6,440 nucleotides of DNA from Oscillospiraceae bacterium (lineage in GTDB: Bacteria; Bacillota; Clostridia; Oscillospirales; Acutalibacteraceae): contig CACXFE010000213.1 in NCBI GenBank assembly GCA_902766855.1, positions 1-6,440 of the forward strand. Reading direction: 5' to 3'. A model generated the notes under the pieces. The model made no database searches. It was not told the DNA's origin and saw only the letters and a list, made by a program, of their open reading frames with translations. Below are positions 1-6,065 of this stretch, piece by piece (position 1 is the first letter of the stretch; the number at the start of each line of letters is the position of its first letter). Position numbers and translations under genes: made by a program.

Positions 1-8
1 GCATGCTT

Positions 9-707
9 TTATCCGATGAAAGCCAGTAAGTCATCAAAACTGCCGTGTGGATAAGCGGCAAGATCGGTGTTTTTTCGGTTGATCAAACAATCGGTCAGCA
101 AAAAGACCTGCATCCCAAGCGTGCCGGCGATCATATCTTCTTCCACATCATTGCCGACCATCAGGCATTCGGTGGGATCCAGTGCCAGTCTTTCGACGAT
201 TTCACGGTAATATAGCGGATTCGGTTTACAGAAATGCGCGTTTTCATAGGTGGTATACAGCATAAAATCCGACGGCTGTAATCCCGCCCAACGAATGCGG
301 CTTTCGGTTGCCGTGGCCGGAAAGATCGGGTTGGTGGCAAGAACCAACTGAAACCCTTTCGCTTTTAAAACCCCGATTGTTTCGGCGGCGCGGGGAGTGA
401 AGCCGCAGTCTTCTTTCACCTTTTGAAAATCGGTGCGATAATATTCATCGAAAACCGGACGGTCGTTTTTGGCGCGCTCACCGAATAACTCTTGAAAACG
501 GTGCCAAAAGGCTTCTTCGTTGGTGCAGGCGCCATTGTTTTTGACCATGGCCTCGGTACCCGCCCAAACCCCTTTGATCAAGGTGTTAGGTTCATAACCG
601 AGCGGCTGCATTTTAGCAGCCAAATGCTGAAAGTAAGAGTTGGCAAACACCTCTTGATCCATGGGGAGCAGAGTGCCGTCTAAATCAAAGAAAATGGTTT
701 TCAGCAT
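9..707 (-). CDS. HAD-superfamily hydrolase (phosphatase-like), 232 aa
   Basis: A soluble haloacid-dehalogenase-superfamily hydrolase, probably a small-molecule phosphatase; the substrate cannot be read from the sequence. All four HAD motifs are visible: motif I DLDGT with nucleophile D8 and acid/base D10, motif II threonine T125 in VLATNP, motif III lysine K161 in CKPNP, and motif IV GNDVEED with metal-binding acids at about 187-191. Residues of about 15-95 between motifs I and II are of the size of a helical C1 cap. There is no signal peptide or membrane segment. The ATG start has TAAGGAG six bases upstream (714-720), and the TAA of that site is the stop codon of the preceding gene, so translation is probably coupled. 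It is the last gene seen of the ileS operon. Only 8 bases follow its stop, so a terminator cannot be assessed. The superfamily is secure; the role is unknown. Confidence 0.9.
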   Translation of the reverse strand: MLKTIFFDLDGTLLPMDQEVFANSYFQHLAAKMQPLGYEPNTLIKGVWAGTEAMVKNNGACTNEEAFWHRFQELFGERAKNDRPVFDEYYRTDFQKVKEDCGFTPRAAETIGVLKAKGFQLVLATNPIFPATATESRIRWAGLQPSDFMLYTTYENAHFCKPNPLYYREIVERLALDPTECLMVGNDVEEDMIAGTLGMQVFLLTDCLINRKNTDLAAYPHGSFDDLLAFIG

Positions 708-717
708 GTCGATCTCC

Positions 718-1062
718 TTACAAGCGCCGAATGATTTCGTTATTTTGCGAAATAAGATGCCCGATTGCGTAAATCAAAAACAGAATAATCAGTGCCAAAA
801 GGATCCCGACAATCAGAACGCAAAGCGCCACAATGGAAAAGATTTTATCTAATTTGACGAGGATCAGCGCCCCCACGACAAAAATCAACAGGACACAAAG
901 TGCCACGATGAAGGAAATGGCTTTGATCACCTTGTCGAGATGCCGTGCCACACCATTGCCGTAATTTTGCGCCGCGTAACGAATGCTTTCTTTTTTCGGA
1001 GTAGGGGTTGAGGAAGAGCGAATGTCTTCAAACTCCATGTTGTTTTCAAATTCATCAGCCAT
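718..1062 (-). CDS. Small protein with two predicted membrane helices, unknown function, 114 aa
   Basis: I do not recognise a family. The N-terminal 45 residues are hydrophilic and acidic, then mixed (MADEFENNMEFEDIR, a Ser/Thr/Pro stretch, then lysines), and look cytosolic and flexible. Two hydrophobic segments follow, at about 49-69 and 74-102, separated by the short charged turn KLDK, so both termini are likely on the same side of the membrane, probably inside. The tail is short and ends IIRRL. The heptapeptide IVALCVL occurs in both membrane segments (52-58 and 77-83), at 814-834 and 889-909 in the DNA. The ATG start has AAAGGAG seven bases upstream (1070-1076). The gene begins 19 bases after the ileS stop and ends 10 bases before the HAD gene, so it is co-transcribed with both. 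Good codon structure and the strong ribosome binding site make it a real gene; any link to isoleucine charging is unsupported. Confidence 0.82.
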   Translation of the reverse strand: MADEFENNMEFEDIRSSSTPTPKKESIRYAAQNYGNGVARHLDKVIKAISFIVALCVLLIFVVGALILVKLDKIFSIVALCVLIVGILLALIILFLIYAIGHLISQNNEIIRRL

Positions 1063-1081
1063 AAGGGCGCTCCTTTCTCAG

Positions 1082-4000
1082 TCAGATCTTTTCTACGCCG
1101 ATCGTGCAGGGTTCCCCGTTGATATCCCATTCTTTCACAAATCCGGCAGGAACGGCAAGCGTAAGCCGGTCGGCAAGGGTGTCCCCCATGATTTCCTGTT
1201 GCTTTGCCGCCGCAACACCGGACACGGTTTCACTGCCGGTCAGCGTGATCGAAATATGGTCGGTTACATTGAAACCGGCTTCTTTGCGCATGGTTTGGAT
1301 CTTGCTGATCAGTTCCCGCACAAATCCCTCTTCGATCAGTTCAGGCGTCAACGCCGTATCGATCGAAACGGTGATGCCCCGGTCACTTACGGTGTAAAAT
1401 CCTTCTTTTTGCTTAGTATCGATCAATAAATCTTCGGTTTCCAGCGTTACTTCCCCCGAAGGAAGCGAGAGTTTCAGCACGCCGTCCCGGTCAAGCGCGG
1501 CTTTGGCGGCGGTGCCGTCAATTTCTCCGAGCGCGGTGCGGATTTCATTCAGTTGTTTCCCGAATTTCGGCCCCACCGTTTTTAATTGGGGCTTGAATGC
1601 GTAACTGACAAAACCCTCCGCATCATCGGTAAAGAGGACTTGTTTGATATTCAATTCTTCTTTGATAATATCGGTATAAAAAGCATCGAGTTTTTGATCC
1701 GATTTTACATACATCACGGAAAGCGGCTGGCGGTTTTTCAGGGCGGCACCGTTTCTCGCGGCACGGCCAAGCACAACAATTTCCAGCACTTCTTCCATAT
1801 CGGATTCCAGTTTTTTGTCGATCCGGGATTCATCCACGGCCGGGAAATCACACAAATGAACGCTTTCGGGCGCGGAAGGATCCACGCTGCGCACAAGGTT
1901 TTGATAGATGTTTTCGGTCATGAACGGAATCATCGGCGCGGCCGCTTTTGCCACAGTGACCAATGCGGTATAAAGCGTCATATACGCAGCAATCTTGTCG
2001 GCCGGCAACCCTTGTACCCAATAACGCTCTCTGCCGCGGCGAACATACCAGTTGCTTAATTCATCCACAAAATCCTGCAACACGCGCGCCGCTTCGGGGA
2101 TGCGATAATGGTCAAGGTTGTCATCCACCGCCGCAACCATGGAATTGACCTTGGAAAGCAGCCATTTATCCATGACGGACAGTTCGCAATCCGCCAAGGA
2201 ATACTTGGTGGGATCAAATTCATCAATATTGGCATACAGCACATAGAACGCATAGGTATTCCACAAAGTGCCCATAAATTTGCGTTGCCCTTCGGTTACC
2301 GCCTTGTCGTGGAAGCGATTGGGAAGCCACGGTGCGGAATTGGTATAAAAATACCAACGAATGGCGTCCGCCCCGAATTTTTCAAGCGCCTCGAACGGGT
2401 CTACGGCGTTGCCTTTGGATTTACTCATCTTTTGCCCGTTTTCATCCTGCACATGGCCGAGTACAATCACATTTTTATAGGGCGCTTTGTTAAAGATCAA
2501 GGTGGAGATCGCAAGAAGCGAGTAGAACCATCCTCTGGTTTGATCCACAGCCTCCGAAATAAAGTCGGCCGGGAATTGCGCCTCAAACAGTTCTTTGTTT
2601 TCAAATGGATAATGGTGTTGTGCAAAGGGCATCGAGCCGGAATCAAACCAGCAGTCGATCACTTCGGGAACACGGTGCATCGGTTTGCCGCATTTCGGGC
2701 AAGGGAAGGTTACCGCGTCGATATACGGGCGGTGCAGTTCGATTTCTTCCGGGCAGTTGTCTGAAAGTTCTTTAAGTTCCGCAATACTGCCGATCGAGTG
2801 CATTTCCCCGCATTCGCACTGCCAAATGTTCAGCGGCGTCCCCCAATAACGGTTGCGGGAAATGCCCCAATCCTGCACATTTTGCAGCCAGTCGCCGAAA
2901 CGGCCTTTGCCGATGCTTTCGGGGATCCAGTTGATGGTGTTGTTATTGCGGATCAGATCGTCGCGTACATCGGTCATTTTAATAAACCATGATTCGCGCG
3001 CATAATAAATCAGCGGGGTGTCACAGCGCCAGCAGAAGGGGTAATCATGTTCGAATTTCGGCGCGTCAAATAACAAACCGCGGTTGGCGAGATCCTGCAA
3101 AACCAACGGATCGGCATCTTTTACAAATTTTCCGGCAAAGGGGGTTTCTTCCGTCATATTTCCCTTGCTGTCTACCAACTGCACAAAAGGCAGATCGTAC
3201 CGGCGGCCAACGCGCGCGTCATCTTCACCGAAAGCCGGGGCGCAATGCACGATGCCCGTACCGTCGGTCATGGTGACATATCCGTCGCACATGACGAAGT
3301 GGGCTTTTTTATGCTGCTTTTCGCAAATCGGTTTGACGCAGTCAAACAACGGCTCGTATTCTTTGTATTCCAGATCTTTGCCGGTGAATTCCGCTTCGAT
3401 TTGGTATGCGGGAGCGGTTTCATCCGCAAGGCGGCCGAGAACTTTGTCGAGCAGCGGTTTCGCCATATAATAGGTCATGCCGTCATTGGCTTTTACACGG
3501 CAGTAGGTTTCATCGGGATTGACGCAGAGCGCCACATTTGAAGGCAAAGTCCAGGGGGTGGTCGTCCATGCGAGGAAATACGCGTCTTCCCCCGTGATTT
3601 TAAAGCGAACCACGGCGCTGCGCTCTTTCACGGCTTTATAGCCTTGCGCCACTTCGTGCGAGGAGAGCGGCGTGCCGCAACGCGGGCAGTAAGGCACGAT
3701 TTTAAACCCTTTATAGAGCAAGCCTTTTTCGTAAATCTTTTTCAGCGCCCACCATTCGGATTCGATAAAATCGTTATGATAAGTAACATAGGGGTTTTCC
3801 ATATCCGCCCAAAATCCGACGGTTTTGGAGAAATCCTCCCACATTCCCTTGTATTTCCAAACGCTTTCTTTGCAATGATCGATAAACGGTTCCAACCCGT
3901 ATTCTTCGATCTGTTCTTTCCCGTCCAGCCCTAACAGTTTTTCAACTTCCAGTTCTACCGGCAAGCCGTGCGTGTCCCAACCGGCTTTGCGCGGCACCAT

Positions 4001-4231
4001 AGCACCTTTCATTGTGCGGTACCGCGGGATCATATCTTTGATCACGCGGGTCAATACATGGCCGATATGGGGTTTGCCGTTTGCGGTGGGCGGCCCGTCA
4101 TAAAACACATAAGGTTTGCCCTTCGCGCGGGAATCAATGCTTTTTTCAAAGATTTTTTCCTCATCCCAGAATTTCTTGATCTTTTTTTCTTCTTCCACAA
4201 AATTGAGATTCGGGGAAATGCTTTTATACAC
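1082..4231 (-). CDS. ileS: Isoleucyl-tRNA synthetase, type 2 (IleS2-like), 1049 aa
   Basis: A cytoplasmic class I aminoacyl-tRNA synthetase that charges tRNA-Ile. Numbered from the GTG start, the signature PHIGH has HIGH at 55-58, followed by WDTHGLPVE at about 85-93. The CP1 editing domain carries WTTTPWTLPSN (222-232) and TGIVHCAPAFGEDD (325-338), whose Asp residues belong to the proofreading pocket. KMSKSKGN lies at 601-608. Cysteine pairs at 182/185, 472/474 and 511/514 are probable zinc ligands. An anticodon-binding helical domain follows (about 660-830), then a long C-terminal region of the kind found in IleS2. The length near 1050, KMSKSKGN rather than KMSKSLGN, and the absence of a terminal CxxC zinc domain fit type 2, the eukaryote-like form generally less sensitive to mupirocin. 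An in-frame TTG at 4261 would add 10 residues, but AAGGAG lies inside that extension, 9 bases before GTG 4231, so GTG is preferred. No frameshift or internal stop is seen. Confidence 0.97.
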   Translation of the reverse strand: MYKSISPNLNFVEEEKKIKKFWDEEKIFEKSIDSRAKGKPYVFYDGPPTANGKPHIGHVLTRVIKDMIPRYRTMKGAMVPRKAGWDTHGLPVELEVEKLLGLDGKEQIEEYGLEPFIDHCKESVWKYKGMWEDFSKTVGFWADMENPYVTYHNDFIESEWWALKKIYEKGLLYKGFKIVPYCPRCGTPLSSHEVAQGYKAVKERSAVVRFKITGEDAYFLAWTTTPWTLPSNVALCVNPDETYCRVKANDGMTYYMAKPLLDKVLGRLADETAPAYQIEAEFTGKDLEYKEYEPLFDCVKPICEKQHKKAHFVMCDGYVTMTDGTGIVHCAPAFGEDDARVGRRYDLPFVQLVDSKGNMTEETPFAGKFVKDADPLVLQDLANRGLLFDAPKFEHDYPFCWRCDTPLIYYARESWFIKMTDVRDDLIRNNNTINWIPESIGKGRFGDWLQNVQDWGISRNRYWGTPLNIWQCECGEMHSIGSIAELKELSDNCPEEIELHRPYIDAVTFPCPKCGKPMHRVPEVIDCWFDSGSMPFAQHHYPFENKELFEAQFPADFISEAVDQTRGWFYSLLAISTLIFNKAPYKNVIVLGHVQDENGQKMSKSKGNAVDPFEALEKFGADAIRWYFYTNSAPWLPNRFHDKAVTEGQRKFMGTLWNTYAFYVLYANIDEFDPTKYSLADCELSVMDKWLLSKVNSMVAAVDDNLDHYRIPEAARVLQDFVDELSNWYVRRGRERYWVQGLPADKIAAYMTLYTALVTVAKAAAPMIPFMTENIYQNLVRSVDPSAPESVHLCDFPAVDESRIDKKLESDMEEVLEIVVLGRAARNGAALKNRQPLSVMYVKSDQKLDAFYTDIIKEELNIKQVLFTDDAEGFVSYAFKPQLKTVGPKFGKQLNEIRTALGEIDGTAAKAALDRDGVLKLSLPSGEVTLETEDLLIDTKQKEGFYTVSDRGITVSIDTALTPELIEEGFVRELISKIQTMRKEAGFNVTDHISITLTGSETVSGVAAAKQQEIMGDTLADRLTLAVPAGFVKEWDINGEPCTIGVEKI

Positions 4232-4240
4232 CGTTGTTTG

Positions 4241-4246
4241 CTCCTT
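4241..4246 (-). promoter_or_regulatory. Shine-Dalgarno site that sets the ileS start
   Basis: On the minus strand AAGGAG is followed by nine bases and then GTG (4231-4229). The spacing is typical for this GTG and rules against the upstream in-frame TTG at 4261, because the site would then lie inside the coding region. Confidence 0.85.
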
Positions 4247-4270
4247 TTCCGATTGTCGCAAAATAAGGCG

Positions 4271-4290
4271 GGGCGATCGTACAATCGCCC
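4271..4290 (-). terminator. Possible attenuator hairpin upstream of ileS
   Basis: A perfect 7-bp inverted repeat, GGGCGAT and ATCGCCC, encloses six bases. On the minus strand it is followed by CCGCC and then TTATTTT, an imperfect T tract starting five bases after the stem. It ends about 40 bases before the ileS start, where an attenuator would sit. The spacing to the T tract is looser than in a strong intrinsic terminator, so this may be only partly active or not a terminator at all. Confidence 0.3.
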
Positions 4291-4388
4291 GTCTTAATCT
4301 GTCGAAAAACCTGATTTTTGATTTTGATGCGGTGGTCAGCCGCCGTTTTTGATTCTGCCGACAGGCGCGGCAGAAACTCCTTGCAAGC

Positions 4389-4413
4389 GAAAACCGCTGT
4401 TTCAGCGGTTTTC
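4389..4413 (-). terminator. Stem-loop terminator after the rsmD-coaD operon
   Basis: A perfect 11-bp inverted repeat (GAAAACCGCTG, loop of three, CAGCGGTTTTC) begins 25 bases after the stop of the coiled-coil gene. The A-rich 5' arm and T-rich 3' arm give an A-stem-T layout in which the TTTT is part of the stem, as in many Gram-positive terminators. After the stem the sequence is GCTTGCAAGG, with no further T run, so termination may be incomplete and some read-through into ileS is possible. The stem is symmetrical, but all neighbouring genes are on the minus strand. Confidence 0.7.
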
Positions 4414-4438
4414 AAGAGAGAAGGAGTAAGATCGAAGT

Positions 4439-4897
4439 TTATTCTTTAACCGTGGGGATTTGCTGTTTCAAAGCGGCGCGCGTTTTTCTCACTTCGCCCA
4501 AATTCGCGGTCAGCCCTTCGTCCGCCCGGCGCATAATGTCATCCACAAAATCCTGTGCGGCACGGCGCATTTCACGGCTTTTGGCCTGTGAATTGGCGAT
4601 GATCTCCGCGGCTTTTTGCTGTGCCATTTTCACGATCTCCTCTTGGGCGACCATGGCTTTTGCGCGCTCTTCCGCGCCGCGGATAATTCCGTCGGCTTCT
4701 CGTTTGGCATTGGTGATAATGTCGGCACGATCCGCCACAATGCCCTTGGCCTGTTTGATTTCAGCGGGAATGTTCAGGCGAATCTCATCGACTACGGCGC
4801 GCAATTTTTCAATATCCACAACGGTTTTTTTGCCGGGGATCTTGATGCCGCTGTCCAAAACCTCGTCAAACTGTTCCAATAATTCGTCAAGTGTCAT
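4439..4897 (-). CDS. Coiled-coil protein of the coaD-linked clostridial family (often labelled 'ATPase'), 152 aa
   Basis: A soluble, mostly helical protein of unknown function. The N-terminal part (MTLDELLEQFDEVLDSG, then IPGKKTVVDIEKLRAVVDEIRLNIPAEIKQAK) matches what I remember of a family encoded beside coaD in clostridia, labelled 'ATPase' or ATP synthase B-like. From about residue 45 a long heptad/hendecad-like helix with repeated A-x-x-I-I-x-x-A patterns runs nearly to the C-terminus, as in DivIVA or the F0 b subunit. It has no membrane segment, so it is not subunit b; no Walker motif, so the ATPase label is unsupported; and no DivIVA N-terminal signature. An ATG at 4906 would directly abut GGAGG, so ATG 4897, nine bases away, is preferred. 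It starts 38 bases after the coaD stop and is the last gene of that operon. A scaffold or membrane-associated role is a guess. Confidence 0.85.
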   Translation of the reverse strand: MTLDELLEQFDEVLDSGIKIPGKKTVVDIEKLRAVVDEIRLNIPAEIKQAKGIVADRADIITNAKREADGIIRGAEERAKAMVAQEEIVKMAQQKAAEIIANSQAKSREMRRAAQDFVDDIMRRADEGLTANLGEVRKTRAALKQQIPTVKE

Positions 4898-4906
4898 TTT
4901 TTTCAT

Positions 4907-4911
4907 CCTCC
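4907..4911 (-). promoter_or_regulatory. Shine-Dalgarno site that sets the coiled-coil gene start
   Basis: GGAGG on the minus strand touches the first ATG (4906) with no spacer, which would be unusable, but lies nine bases from the in-frame ATG at 4897. This shifts the likely start three codons downstream (MKKM becomes M). Confidence 0.75.
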
Positions 4912-4935
4912 GTAAGACCGAAATTTTTCGGGTGT

Positions 4936-5421
4936 TTATTTTTTGATCCTGTTGATAATGTCCTCCCGGATCACTTCGGGAACAAAACCGGAAATGTCGC
5001 CCCCCATGCCGGCAATCTGCTTGACCATGCTGGAACTGACATACATATTTTCCGTGGCCGTGGTCAAGAACAAGGTTTCCACATTGGGATTAAGTTTTTT
5101 ATTGGTAAGCGCCATCTGAAATTCATACTCAAAGTCAGACATGGCGCGCAAACCCTTAATAATGGCGTTGGCGCCGCGTTTTGCGGCATAGTCGGCAAGC
5201 AACCCGTCAAAATGCACGATCTCCACATTGGGCAGATGCGGAATACATTTTTTGATCATGTTCACCCGCTCTTCGGGGGAGAAAGAACAATTTTTCGATT
5301 TGTTGGTTGCCACCACCACGATCAGCCGGTCAAACATCCCGGCGGCGCGATTGATAATATCAAGATGCCCGTAAGTCACCGGGTCAAAACTGCCGGGACA
5401 CAGCGCGATCAGATTACTCAT
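4936..5421 (-). CDS. coaD: Phosphopantetheine adenylyltransferase (PPAT), 161 aa
   Basis: Cytoplasmic enzyme of coenzyme A synthesis that transfers AMP from ATP to 4'-phosphopantetheine, giving dephospho-CoA and pyrophosphate. The nucleotidyltransferase signature is near the N-terminus: PGSFDPVTYGH, with T16-x-G-H19 being the T/HxGH motif that binds ATP. Further conserved blocks are KGLRAMSDFEYEFQMA (89-104) and YVSSSMVKQIA (127-137), the counterpart of the family's ISSTxVK motif. In KGLR the first position is Lys where many homologues have Arg, a conservative change; R92 is kept. Length agrees with the roughly 160 residues usual for bacterial CoaD. The ATG start has AAAGGAG six bases upstream (5428-5434), inside the end of rsmD, and the two genes overlap by 8 bases, so translation is probably coupled. 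The pairing rsmD-coaD is very common in bacteria. Confidence 0.98.
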   Translation of the reverse strand: MSNLIALCPGSFDPVTYGHLDIINRAAGMFDRLIVVVATNKSKNCSFSPEERVNMIKKCIPHLPNVEIVHFDGLLADYAAKRGANAIIKGLRAMSDFEYEFQMALTNKKLNPNVETLFLTTATENMYVSSSMVKQIAGMGGDISGFVPEVIREDIINRIKK

Positions 5422-5962
5422 GCGTTTCTCCTTTTCGATATACGGTCACGGCCACTTTCCCATAACGGTAAACGCGGAAAACCGCGAAATTTCCCGCTTG
5501 CGCGGGCAAAGCGACCTCTTTCGGGTGTTCACAAACGATCGCCCCGTATTCGCTCATCAAAGGCAGAACGGCGTGCAGCGCCGGCTCCCATAATCCGGCG
5601 GCATAAGGGGGATCAAGAAAAACCAGATCAAATTCTTCCCGGCAGGCGGCGGCAAAAGCGGCGTAATCCGACCGCACTGTGCGAGCCGCGCTCTCCATCC
5701 CCGCAATGGCGATGTTCTTCCGCACGATTTGAAGGGAGGTTTCCGATTGATCCACAAAAACCGCGCTTTTTGCGCCGCGGCTCAATGCTTCCAGCCCCAA
5801 CTGCCCGGAGCCTGCAAACAGATCCAGCACGCGCCGGCCTTCCACTTCAAATTGCAAGGCACTGAAAATGCCTTCTTTCACCCGCTCCGGCGTAGGGCGG
5901 ACATCCCTGCCTTCCGGGGTTATCAAACGCCTTCCGCGTGCGGCGCCGGTTATAATTCGCAT
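5414..5962 (-). CDS. rsmD: 16S rRNA (guanine(966)-N2)-methyltransferase, 182 aa
   Basis: SAM-dependent methyltransferase that modifies G966 (E. coli numbering) of 16S rRNA during small-subunit assembly. The protein opens with MRIITGAARGRRL, the typical RsmD start, then RPTPERVKEGIF (22-33), the SAM-binding loop LDLFAGSGQLG (46-56) and the catalytic DPPY (117-120) of N2-guanine methyltransferases. Length is slightly below the E. coli protein of 198. The reading frame stays open through ATG 5968 and a TTG at 5974, but the conserved start and the weak GGTGA five bases upstream favour ATG 5962. No strong Shine-Dalgarno site is present, so translation may be modest. It is the first gene of its operon, about 57 bases after the predicted transcription start, and its 3' end overlaps coaD. 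Confidence 0.96.
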   Translation of the reverse strand: MRIITGAARGRRLITPEGRDVRPTPERVKEGIFSALQFEVEGRRVLDLFAGSGQLGLEALSRGAKSAVFVDQSETSLQIVRKNIAIAGMESAARTVRSDYAAFAAACREEFDLVFLDPPYAAGLWEPALHAVLPLMSEYGAIVCEHPKEVALPAQAGNFAVFRVYRYGKVAVTVYRKGETHE

Positions 5963-6015
5963 GATCATCACCAAACAAAAGAACTGAATTGCCGAGGAAA
6001 TAGAGAATACCCCTT

Positions 6016-6031
6016 ATAATACTCTTATTAT
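6016..6031. repeat. 6-bp inverted repeat over the rsmD -10 and start point
   Basis: ATAATA and TATTAT flank the four bases CTCT (plus-strand reading), forming a dyad that covers most of the -10 hexamer and reaches the expected transcription start. The position would suit an operator for a dimeric repressor, but arms made only of A and T near a promoter can occur by chance. The dyad also creates a TATAAT on the plus strand at 6015-6020, for which I find no good -35. Confidence 0.35.
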
Positions 6032-6056
6032 CCCACTAAAAGGCATACTTTGTCAA
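6027..6056 (-). promoter_or_regulatory. Sigma-A-type promoter for the rsmD-coaD operon
   Basis: On the minus strand TTGACA (6056-6051) is a perfect -35. After an 18-base spacer comes GATAAT (6032-6027), a 5-of-6 match to the -10, preceded by TGG, which gives an extended -10 (TGn). Transcription should start near 6020, leaving a 5' leader of about 57 bases before rsmD. It lies in the gap after the ComEC-like gene, whose stop is 10 bases upstream of the -35, so the operon has its own promoter. Confidence 0.8.
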
Positions 6057-6065
6057 TAGTTTTTT

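Larger units (their letters stand above)
4232..4388 (-). promoter_or_regulatory. ileS upstream leader with several hairpins; no clear T-box
   Basis: This gap has no gene and should hold the ileS promoter and 5' leader. Reading along the minus strand there is an 8-bp stem (arms 4368-4375 and 4353-4360, 7-base loop), a weaker CGGCGG/CCACCG stem with one mismatch near 4330-4346, and a 7-bp stem GGGCGAT/ATCGCCC (4271-4290, 6-base loop) followed by CCGCCTTATTTT, which could act as an attenuator. The run CTGTCG (4359-4364), inside the first hairpin, can instead pair with CGACAG (4299-4304), so alternative folds are possible. The best promoter match I see is TCGACA, 18 bases, TACGAT, which is weak. 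The T-box core (UGGNACC in an AGGGUGGNACCGCG context) is not found. Regulation by structure is inference. Confidence 0.4.

Noticed and set aside
2108..2764. A 218-codon open frame on the plus strand inside ileS
   Set aside because: It is antisense to the catalytic part of ileS, no domain is recognisable in its product, and no convincing ribosome binding site was noticed.
4232..4388. T-box riboswitch before ileS
   Set aside because: The conserved UGGNACC core and its flanking AGGGUGG/CCGCG context could not be found; GGCTGACCACCGC is only a superficial likeness. The region is reported as a structured leader instead.
4439..4897. divIVA, or F0F1 ATP synthase subunit b
   Set aside because: The N-terminal DivIVA signature is missing, and there is no N-terminal membrane helix as in subunit b. 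The conserved head fits the coaD-linked family better.
4891..5865. A 324-codon open frame on the plus strand opposite coaD and rsmD
   Set aside because: It lies antisense to two firmly identified genes, has a low-complexity, His/Arg/Pro-rich product with no recognisable domain, and is explained by codon bias of the real genes.
6015..6020. Plus-strand promoter with a perfect TATAAT
   Set aside because: No acceptable -35 lies 16-18 bases upstream (the nearest, TTGCCG, is 20 bases away), and there is no plus-strand gene to serve. It arises from the dyad at the minus-strand promoter.
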